DNA of 37,898 nt from a virus. This document shows, one piece after another, positions 32,937 through 37,898 of this stretch. The notes under the pieces were generated by a model. That model did not search any database, was not told where the DNA came from, and saw only the letters and a list, made by a program, of their open reading frames with translations. Numbering within the stretch: position 1 is the first letter of the stretch; the number at the start of each line of letters is the position of its first letter. Location: positions 1 to 37,898 of the IMG/VR virus record IMGVR_UViG_3300013006_000003. The stretch is one strand, 5' to 3'. Made by a program: the position numbers and the translations under genes.

Positions 32937-33117
32937 ATTTTGCTGTATGCCCACCAGCTTTTTTAGGTACAATATGGTCTAATGTAATATTGGTAAATTG
33001 TTCACCGCAGATGTAACAACAACTATTCCATTCTTCAATAATAGATTTGCGAAATTTGTGTTTAGTTACCTTACGCGATACCAGCTCCTGATTCTCTTCG
33101 TTGATGTGGTGGCTCAT
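32773..33117 (-). CDS. HNH endonuclease
   Basis: This 114-residue protein has a zinc site (CYICGEQF, Cys34/Cys37 and later CCSVHN) and the HNH core TLDHIVPKKAGGHTAKSNLS with Asp47/His48 and Asn62, closing with HNRQKG. These are the metal and DNA-cleaving residues of HNH nucleases. Small phage HNH proteins can aid terminase cutting or act as homing nucleases; here it lies at the far end of the late unit rather than beside the terminase, so its role is uncertain. It overlaps the upstream gene by 47 bp. Confidence 0.85.
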   Translation of the reverse strand: MSHHINEENQELVSRKVTKHKFRKSIIEEWNSCCYICGEQFTNITLDHIVPKKAGGHTAKSNLSPCCSVHNRQKGHSELWSWWTQHPEWSLERAVKLISYLRRVDCIPSPDDNI

Positions 33118-33280
33118 AAGGCTCCGGCATTTCGAATGGAAGTATTTCGTAATCTAATAAATGAGCGTTTGACTGTGCGATTTCCTCTATCCTAGCGGCG
33201 ATGCCGATTGCTACATCATCTGATGAGTACTCGCTATCCACTACCATCATGGCGCTTATCTCTACTAGGTAGCGGTTCAT
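33071..33280 (-). CDS. Hypothetical small acidic protein
   Basis: This 69-residue protein (MNRYLVEISAMMVVDSEYSS) has a β-strand then a helix (VAIGIAARIEEIAQSNAHLL) and a Pro/Glu-rich tail. Its ATG overlaps the end of the phosphoesterase gene. No family is recognised. It resembles the size class of small regulatory proteins found between phage phosphoesterase and nuclease genes. Confidence 0.55.
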   Translation of the reverse strand: MNRYLVEISAMMVVDSEYSSDDVAIGIAARIEEIAQSNAHLLDYEILPFEMPEPYEPPHQRRESGAGIA

Positions 33281-34137
33281 GTTGCAAACTCACAAGATAT
33301 AGCTACTCCACCTTTATCCCTTGGCCGTAACTTTAGCCAAAGTCCGCCCAGCGACTTCGGCATAGCAATCTTTTCGACTGCGAATCCTCCAAACTTGCCA
33401 AATTCTTCCTTGTAAGTTCCACTTTGCAAGTGTAATCTGTCGGTTATTTCTACAGTACCAACAGCATTAGGCATATAGCAAGTATGCGTTACAACTGTTC
33501 TTTCATGGTTGTGGCCATTAAGAACAATGTTTGCTGTTGGGAATATATTAAAGTACCGCGACCCACCAAGGGTGCCTTTGGTTACTACTCCACCCCAAAC
33601 ACCATGGTGAAAAGCCAAGGTAGTCATGCGTACTTTACCTTGTGAGCCGTCTGGATTTTGCTGATAGAATTTGATAAAAATAAAACCTTGATAACTCATA
33701 TGCTCTACTTTAGACCCTTTCTCGCGCATTAAACGGGTTACATTGCGTAAGGGGTCTACCTCATTATGTTTCATAATGGCAGTTTCGTGGTTGCCATCAC
33801 TCATCATGTAGATGTTATCTCCCCACCTGCTAAGAAAATTAGCACCTTCTTCAAATACAGTATCGAAATAAGCACCTTTTAAATGGCCAATACGAATACT
33901 TCCCTTGTCCGCTCTACGATCCTTCGAGCCCTGCATTAAACAAAAAACGTCACCAAAGAAAAGTGATGGTGCATTTTTAGCCTTAGCCTCATCCAAATGC
34001 CGAGCAAATAATTTTCGGTCACACTTGGGATTATCCAAGTGAATATCGGAAGCTAGAAAGAACTCAAACGTTTCCCCGCATTTATATGGGATGCGGAACT
34101 CTAAGACTTCAGGGCTAAGGCGTTTGGTTTCAATCAT
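33277..34137 (-). CDS. Calcineurin-like metallophosphoesterase
   Basis: The 286-residue product has the five-part metallophosphoesterase signature: FFLASDIHLD (Asp31/His33), LFFGDVFCL (Asp63), MMSDGNHETAIM, LAFHHGVWGG and LNGHNHERTVV, i.e. D-x-H, G-D, G-N-H-E, H-H-G and G-H-N-H. These coordinate two metals and hydrolyse phosphoesters; the substrate (DNA ends, nucleotides or host signalling molecules) is not readable. ATG 34137 is preferred because it overlaps the endolysin stop (ATGA); the ATG at 34158 would overlap further. Its presence in the lysis cassette is unusual. Confidence 0.88.
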   Translation of the reverse strand: MIETKRLSPEVLEFRIPYKCGETFEFFLASDIHLDNPKCDRKLFARHLDEAKAKNAPSLFFGDVFCLMQGSKDRRADKGSIRIGHLKGAYFDTVFEEGANFLSRWGDNIYMMSDGNHETAIMKHNEVDPLRNVTRLMREKGSKVEHMSYQGFIFIKFYQQNPDGSQGKVRMTTLAFHHGVWGGVVTKGTLGGSRYFNIFPTANIVLNGHNHERTVVTHTCYMPNAVGTVEITDRLHLQSGTYKEEFGKFGGFAVEKIAMPKSLGGLWLKLRPRDKGGVAISCEFAT

Positions 34138-35273
34138 GGCTTCACCAACAGCGCCCAACCAGTACTAACGCCATCTGGCATCCAACGGCGATTGAAGCGT
34201 TCTCGGCTGTATTTAATACCAGCGCCACCGGTATTTTTGACATAGCCACCATTAACGAGATCAGCCTCACCGTTTGGATCGTTCAGAATCCAATGCTCAG
34301 CAGTAAACCCAATGACGACGCTCCAATGGCCGCCGCCACTTGGTGACTGCGCAGGCCCTTTGTGCAGCCAACCCACGGCCACGGGCCTCCCAGCACGTAA
34401 CTCAAGCTCGAGCAAACCTTCGGCGCAGTTGGTCGCAAACCGGGCTTGTAAACCTAAAGAACGCAGTGTTGCAAGTTGGCTCTGGCTATCGGTCGTATCG
34501 CCAAACTTGGCACGGATGGCATTATATTCATCATCGCTCTTCACTTTGCCGTAAAACTTAGCAATCATCGCGCAACTACTGGAGAAGCATTCGCGGTAAC
34601 CGGTGGGGCCGTTGTCTAGTTGGTATTCATACGGCACCTTGAGTAACACTGATGTTGCCTTTTGGCTGATGCCCCAGAGTTTTGCCTCGGCTTCACGTCT
34701 ACGGCGGAGGCCAGGTTCTGCTGGTGTACCAGCATTTACGTATAGCATCAATGCCGCTGGTACGGCGTCATAGTTTGCCGCATGTAGCGCCTTCGATATT
34801 GTTTTAAAGCCTTCGCTGCCGTAGAAATGCCAACCCACGTTATAGGCAAACGAAATCAACGCATTTTGCCTATGCGCTGATAATGTTTTCCAGCCAGGTA
34901 TTGTTTTTGCTAACGCCGGTACAACCTGAGTTTCTAGCATGTTATCCAGCAATCCATCAGCAGCATCGCGTGTGATGGTATCGCCGATTTTTACTGCTGC
35001 GCCATCAGGCCATCTAGTGGTGCCCCAGCCGATGGTTGGCACACCGGCAGGACAAATGTATGCTACATCACTGAAACCTTCAAACTCGCGGATTAAATTA
35101 GCGGCCTGCTGCCATGCCAATGCTGCCTTGGGTTTTGGGTCAGCCCTGAATTTGCTTAGAAATTCCTGCTGCTCATCTGGCGCTAGTAGCTCCCATGCCC
35201 AGTTCCATGCTGCCTGCTGGTGAGGCAATGGCGCGGGTCTGCTTGTGGCTTTTACGGCGGCGAGAAAATTCAT
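34134..35273 (-). CDS. Bifunctional endolysin: GH24 lysozyme plus C39-like peptidase
   Basis: The 379-residue protein has a short N-terminal helical part, a GH24 lysozyme domain (about 50-205) with EFEGFSDVAYICPAGVPTIG, catalytic Glu65, Cys74 at the T4 Asp20 position and Thr80, plus the NALISFAYNVG helix. A C-terminal C39-type papain-like domain (210-379) follows, with Cys229 in ECFSSSCAMI, His316 in GGGHWSVVIG and Asp332 in LNDPNGEADL. One domain cuts glycan strands, the other probably peptide bonds of peptidoglycan, so both target the wall at lysis. The ATG overlaps the upstream stop. No signal peptide is seen, so a holin should release it. Confidence 0.9.
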   Translation of the reverse strand: MNFLAAVKATSRPAPLPHQQAAWNWAWELLAPDEQQEFLSKFRADPKPKAALAWQQAANLIREFEGFSDVAYICPAGVPTIGWGTTRWPDGAAVKIGDTITRDAADGLLDNMLETQVVPALAKTIPGWKTLSAHRQNALISFAYNVGWHFYGSEGFKTISKALHAANYDAVPAALMLYVNAGTPAEPGLRRRREAEAKLWGISQKATSVLLKVPYEYQLDNGPTGYRECFSSSCAMIAKFYGKVKSDDEYNAIRAKFGDTTDSQSQLATLRSLGLQARFATNCAEGLLELELRAGRPVAVGWLHKGPAQSPSGGGHWSVVIGFTAEHWILNDPNGEADLVNGGYVKNTGGAGIKYSRERFNRRWMPDGVSTGWALLVKP

Positions 35274-35667
35274 GAGCGGTCGTAAGGTGCATGGATTGAA
35301 ATCTCACCACCTAACACGCGACTGGCGCCTGTTTGCAACTCATCGTTGATAGGGTGTTCTATCACGATTGGTGGCGGCGGTAACGGTTGCGCCTTATGCC
35401 ATTCAGCTTCAGCAGCATCCAATTTAGCTGGCAACGTCTTCTCAAACCACCATTGACGGATGGCAAATTCAAGATCACGCTCCCAGGCGGCTTTGCCGAA
35501 GCGGATCAGCCCTTTTTTACGCGCAACAGGTTAAGGATCTGGAACACCAATTGAACGACGCTATTGCTTTTGAGTGGTGACAGGCCGATCAGCTCAGATG
35601 CTGCGGCAACAACAATCCAAAAAGCTGGGTGAGATAGGAAGTCCACAAGAACTGTGGCAAACGTCAC
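35270..35667 (-). CDS. Frameshifted long form of the lysis-region membrane protein
   Basis: Slipping -1 on A-AAA-AAG (35518-35512) in the 53-aa gene bypasses its TGA (35508-35506) and opens 80 further codons ending in TGA 35272-35270, which overlaps the endolysin ATG. The extension reads like real protein: GLIRFGKAAWERDLEFAIRQ, a Trp-rich helix, a PPPP linker and VLGGEISIHAPYD. It has no ATG, GTG or TTG start of its own near its beginning; a CTG at the slip site is the only other option. The long form would be about 132 residues, join(35667..35512, 35512..35270). This is inference from frame structure. Confidence 0.6.
35506..35667 (-). CDS. Small membrane protein, holin candidate (short form)
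   Basis: GTG 35667 opens a 53-codon frame reading FATVLVDFLSHPAFWIVVAA and then SELIGLSPLKSNSVVQLVFQ. Two hydrophobic segments are separated by a short polar turn, and it ends RVKKG. The S-E-x-I-x-x-x-x-L-K-S-N-S-x-x-Q-L pattern recalls small cyanophage membrane proteins of the lysis region. Its size, hydrophobic profile and position before the endolysin support a holin or holin-partner. The final codons contain the A-AAA-AAG slippery heptamer. Confidence 0.6.
   Translation of the reverse strand: MTFATVLVDFLSHPAFWIVVAAASELIGLSPLKSNSVVQLVFQILNLLRVKKG
35512..35518 (-). promoter_or_regulatory. Candidate -1 frameshift site A-AAA-AAG
   Basis: In the zero frame the codons are GTA AAA AAG GGC TGA. 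A-AAA-AAG is the heptamer used by E. coli dnaX. Downstream, GGCT and AGCC with an inner CCG-CTT-CGG can fold into a two-step hairpin (about 35510-35488). The stop follows one codon later, so slipping is the only way to join the frames. Confidence 0.6.
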
Positions 35668-35681
35668 ACTCAGTCTAGCCG

Positions 35682-35921
35682 CTACTTCACCTCTAGCTTG
35701 CTAACCCTGTTTTCCACCTGATTCAACCGGGTAAACATCTCCCTATTGGTTTGCTTTATGTCAACATGCAAAATCTCAAGAGAATTGGCAATATGCTCCA
35801 CGGCGCTTGTCAACCTCACAATTGCGGCAGACGCCTCCTCATTACGACGAGAAAACCCGAACAGCCCCATTGCCGCCACTGAGATGGATGCCCCTAAAGC
35901 CGCTGCGAGAATTTCGATCAC
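35682..35921 (-). CDS. Membrane-anchored coiled-coil protein (lysis cassette)
   Basis: This 79-residue protein from GTG 35921 has an N-terminal membrane segment (IEILAAALGASISVAAMGLF) followed by an amphipathic helix with heptad-like spacing (VRLTSAVEHIANSLEILHVD, ending in NQVENRVSKLEVK). This layout resembles XhlA-like or spanin-like accessory lysis proteins. It lies between a 34-residue membrane peptide and the holin candidate. Its exact role is not identifiable. Confidence 0.6.
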   Translation of the reverse strand: MIEILAAALGASISVAAMGLFGFSRRNEEASAAIVRLTSAVEHIANSLEILHVDIKQTNREMFTRLNQVENRVSKLEVK

Positions 35922-35941
35922 GGCTCAGGCTGACGATGCCT

Positions 35942-36046
35942 CTAGTCTACCTGCTCAGAATCCTGCTGTAGTGCTGCCATTGCTAAAAAGCACCACCCCA
36001 TCAGTAGGAGCAGCGACAACGAGCCCAGTCCTAGCAAAGTAATCAT
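35942..36046 (-). CDS. 34-residue hydrophobic peptide
   Basis: ATG 36046 overlaps the stop of the upstream gene (ATGA) and the frame ends at TAG 35944-35942. The product is a single transmembrane helix, MITLLGLGSLSLLLLMGWCF, with a short acidic tail. Its coupling and place at the head of the lysis cassette suggest a holin, antiholin or pinholin-type peptide. It is short enough to be missed by length cut-offs. Confidence 0.55.
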   Translation of the reverse strand: MITLLGLGSLSLLLLMGWCFLAMAALQQDSEQVD

Positions 36047-36417
36047 GTCAAGGTGTACTCAACCCACTCACCGGCAGCTTCATCCCATCTGTATAGCTCG
36101 TCACCGTCAGGCATTGGCACAGGTGCTTCCCATAGGCAGGAATCTTCATTTAGCAGCCAGCTTGGATATGGCTTTTGTGAAATAAATGCATCGCGGCCTA
36201 CATCGTAGGTGTAGCCAATGCCTGCGTAGTTTTTGCGATACGGTGTGCCGCCGCTGTTATGTATCCCACCAGACGTGTTGTAGCTGGTGCGTTTGCACGT
36301 TTGACCACGAAAGTTGCCGTAATGCACTTCCCAATCGGTGCTTTCTTCGCCTTCATCCTTACCAACAATCACCTCGGTGACAATATTGCTTTCATCCAAG
36401 AATGCGTAGTGTGCCAT
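36043..36417 (-). CDS. Conserved cyanophage structural/hypothetical protein
   Basis: This 124-residue protein begins MAHYAFLDESNIVTEVIVGK and continues with KNYAGIGYTYDVGRDAFISQ, then KPYPSWLLNEDSCLWEAPVP. I recognise this as a very common short family of T4-like and other cyanophages, where it is encoded among tail-fibre and neck genes with unknown function. It supports a cyanobacterial host for this phage. It lies directly after the glycine-rich adhesin, so a fibre-associated role is possible. Confidence 0.8.
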   Translation of the reverse strand: MAHYAFLDESNIVTEVIVGKDEGEESTDWEVHYGNFRGQTCKRTSYNTSGGIHNSGGTPYRKNYAGIGYTYDVGRDAFISQKPYPSWLLNEDSCLWEAPVPMPDGDELYRWDEAAGEWVEYTLT

Positions 36418-36422
36418 GGTGG

Positions 36423-37337
36423 TTACGCGAAGGATATGGTGCCGGTGCCGGCGGTAAATGTTGTCACTTTATCAGAGCTAACTGTTGCAGTGGTAAATGT
36501 AAGCCCACCGCCGGGGTTAGAAATAGTAAGTGTATTAGCGTAGCGAATAATAACAACGCCGGAGCCACCAGATCCGCCAGTATGAAGACCATAGCTCCAA
36601 CCGCCACCACCGCCACCACCTGTGTTTGCGGTTCCAGCGCTACCATTGTTGACTACACCGCCAGCACCGCCACCGCCATCGCCGCCGCCGCCAGCAGGGG
36701 CAGGACTTCCATAACTGCTACCGCCACCGCCGCCACCGTAAGTAGTACTAGACCCTGTTATAGAGGACGTTGCGCCATCTCCTCCTTGGGAGAGTCCGTC
36801 GGTATTACCAGGCTCTCCAGCTCCGCCTCCGCTTCCGCCACTAAGACCTCCTCCAATACCTCCATTAAAACCTTGTGCCGGGCTAGTAGATGGTGTATCG
36901 CCTGATCCGACAGTGCCCCCTCCTCCGTATTGTGTGCCGCCGCCTGAACCGCCGTTCCCGCCTGCCGTGTTACTAAGAGGACTGGGGCCTCCTCCACCAA
37001 AGCCACCGCCTGCCGAAGTAATGAGACCAAAAACGGAACTAGATCCTTGCGTTCCAGAGCTATCAATTGGAGCCCCTGCGCCACCTGCACCAACAGTAAC
37101 TGTGTAACTTGTTAGAGTACTTATTTGAGAAGAAGATTCTCTATAGCCTCCAGCACCGCCACCGCCACCGCCGCCTGAACCGCCACCGCCACCGCCTGCA
37201 ATAACTAAGTAACTGGCTAAAGCAGGAGGCCAAATATTTTGACTTCGCGCTAGCAATACTTCATTTAATGTCCATACGCCAGAGGCAACATATGCAGTAG
37301 GCGTATTGATAACGCCAATAATCCCGCCGTTACTCAT
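36423..37337 (-). CDS. Glycine-rich tail adhesin
   Basis: This 304-residue protein has a short N-terminal attachment region (VASGVWTLNEVLLARSQN), followed from residue 45 to about 270 by glycine runs separated by short polar loops, e.g. GGGSGGGGGGGAGGYRE, SYTVTVGAGGAGAP, SSSVFGLITSAGGGFGGG and finally GGSGGSGVVIIRYA. This is the glycine-rich domain of phage adhesins; in T4-like S16 gp38 such runs form polyglycine-II helices that display receptor-binding loops. Loops between glycine runs are the likely host-range determinants. The proline-rich frame on the opposite strand is its antisense shadow. Confidence 0.85.
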   Translation of the reverse strand: MSNGGIIGVINTPTAYVASGVWTLNEVLLARSQNIWPPALASYLVIAGGGGGGSGGGGGGGAGGYRESSSQISTLTSYTVTVGAGGAGAPIDSSGTQGSSSVFGLITSAGGGFGGGGPSPLSNTAGGNGGSGGGTQYGGGGTVGSGDTPSTSPAQGFNGGIGGGLSGGSGGGAGEPGNTDGLSQGGDGATSSITGSSTTYGGGGGGSSYGSPAPAGGGGDGGGGAGGVVNNGSAGTANTGGGGGGGWSYGLHTGGSGGSGVVIIRYANTLTISNPGGGLTFTTATVSSDKVTTFTAGTGTISFA

Positions 37338-37675
37338 GCTGTAATCTCCAATGCGCTAAGCGTTACTTCCAAATCGCTCGCTACTGAGGCTGTTGCCCTG
37401 ACTTTTTGTGATTGCTTCAATATGAGCTTGTTTGTAACTACCTCTAAGGATGCGTCTGCTGGCACTGCAATAGTGCTAGCTAATGTGCTTAATACTGCAT
37501 TGCTGCCGTCGGTCACTGTAATTGTAATATTGGCTGCACTGGTGCCATCTACGTTGGCAACTAAACAGCTCAGCACAATTGCCCGGTCTGCTGCATTAGC
37601 AGTAGGCGCCTGGTAAATATCTGTTGCACTGGTGGTTGTCAGCTTTACGCTGGCGTTGTTAAAAGTTTCAGCCAT
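37334..37675 (-). CDS. Small tail/baseplate β-protein
   Basis: This 113-residue protein (ETFNNASVKLTTTSATDIYQ, DRAIVLSCLVANVDGTSAAN, TITVTDGSNAVLSTLASTIA, then KVRATASVASDLEVTLSALE) is an all-β, Thr/Ala-rich family that I recall from many phages, including cyanophages, next to tail-fibre genes. The ATG at 37675 lies 5 bp after the fibre stop, and the end overlaps the adhesin ATG by 4 bp. It may be a cap or connector for the fibre or adhesin. Confidence 0.75.
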   Translation of the reverse strand: MAETFNNASVKLTTTSATDIYQAPTANAADRAIVLSCLVANVDGTSAANITITVTDGSNAVLSTLASTIAVPADASLEVVTNKLILKQSQKVRATASVASDLEVTLSALEITA

Positions 37676-37679
37676 GATT

Positions 37680-37898
37680 TCAGGATAGAGCGATTACAAG
37701 GCCAAGGCTTACGCCGCCGCCGCCTGCGGTAGGCGTACTCCAGCTTAGTGTACCAGCACCATCGGTTTTTAGCACCTGATTGCTTGTTCCATCCGTTGCC
37801 GGTAACGTCCACAGCACATCAGCCGCGATTGTTGCTGGTGCCTGAAAGCCAACGTAGTTCGTCCCATTTGCAGTTGCTTCACGGAATCGTGCATCAAC
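37680..37898 (-). CDS. Tail fibre protein, 3' end (continues at base 2469 on the circle)
   Basis: These are the last codons of the fibre gene, without its start. The 123-bp repeat portion is followed by 31 unique codons that end GGGGVSLGLVIALS, then TGA at 37682-37680. Joined in frame to 1-2469, the full protein is 854 residues. The short Gly/Val-rich end does not resemble an intramolecular chaperone or a large receptor-binding tip, so recognition may lie in the separate glycine-rich adhesin. Confidence 0.9.
   Translation of the reverse strand, partial: VDARFREATANGTNYVGFQAPATIAADVLWTLPATDGTSNQVLKTDGAGTLSWSTPTAGGGGVSLGLVIALS
37776..37898. repeat. Terminal direct repeat, right copy
   Basis: This is the exact partner of bases 1-123. 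Removing one copy closes the map in the tail-fibre gene without breaking its frame. Confidence 0.95.

Noticed and set aside
34333-34500. Plus-strand frames opposite the endolysin (34312-34561)
   Set aside because: They run antisense to an intact two-domain enzyme and show no recognisable family or start signal.
36913-37107. Plus-strand proline-rich frame
   Set aside because: It is antisense of the glycine-rich adhesin; poly-Pro arises from reversed Gly codons.

Overview
This window looks like a complete circular-map genome of a small tailed phage, about 37.8 kb. Bases 1-123 recur exactly at 37776-37898, so the unique circle is 37,775 bp and the window start lies inside a tail-fibre gene. The tail module (tail terminator, tail tube, G/GT chaperones with a -1 frameshift signal, a roughly 1,030-residue tape measure, and lambda L-, K- and J-like tip proteins) indicates a long non-contractile tail, i.e. 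siphovirus morphology. Several proteins resemble families I know from cyanophages: the 124-aa protein at 36043-36417, the 113-aa protein at 37334-37675 and the small lysis-region proteins. The phage sigma factor resembles cyanobacterial primary/group-2 sigma factors. My best inference is a cyanosiphovirus, probably of unicellular picocyanobacteria. The host cannot be proved from the sequence alone. I see no integrase, DNA polymerase, RNA polymerase, tRNA or photosynthesis gene.

There are two divergent transcription units. The rightward unit (26167-32444, + strand) is the early/DNA-metabolism region. It holds an unknown protein, an MT-A70 adenine methyltransferase, a DEAH helicase and a VRR-NUC nuclease, then, behind a TTGACA-type promoter, three small proteins, a RecE-like exonuclease, a RecT/Bet annealase, a small HTH protein, an SSB-like protein and a sigma-70 family factor. 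The leftward unit (26098 down to 1, then across the circle junction from 37898 to about 32392) starts with a ribbon-helix-helix regulator and a primase-helicase. An iteron-like repeat region follows (23203-23470). After it come small and large terminase, portal, MuF-like protein, small proteins, scaffold, major capsid, connectors, tail genes, tail fibre, glycine-rich adhesin and a lysis cassette with a bifunctional endolysin. The unit ends with a phosphoesterase and an HNH endonuclease.

The genes form a plausible programme. Host polymerase would read the early rightward unit. The RecE/RecT/SSB and primase-helicase proteins would recombine and start replication using host polymerase, possibly at the CTTACG iterons. 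The phage sigma factor, last in the early unit, could then redirect host RNA polymerase to the late leftward unit.

Features most worth checking: the large fibre gene split by the window ends; a textbook A-AAA-AAA frameshift in the tail chaperone; a second A-AAA-AAG frameshift candidate in a small lysis-region membrane protein; the iteron region; the phage sigma factor; and a degenerate, apparently circularly permuted M23-like segment in the tape measure. Small genes found by hand are at 18377-18514, 25949-26098, 29145-29261, 35506-35667 with its frameshift extension, and 35942-36046.
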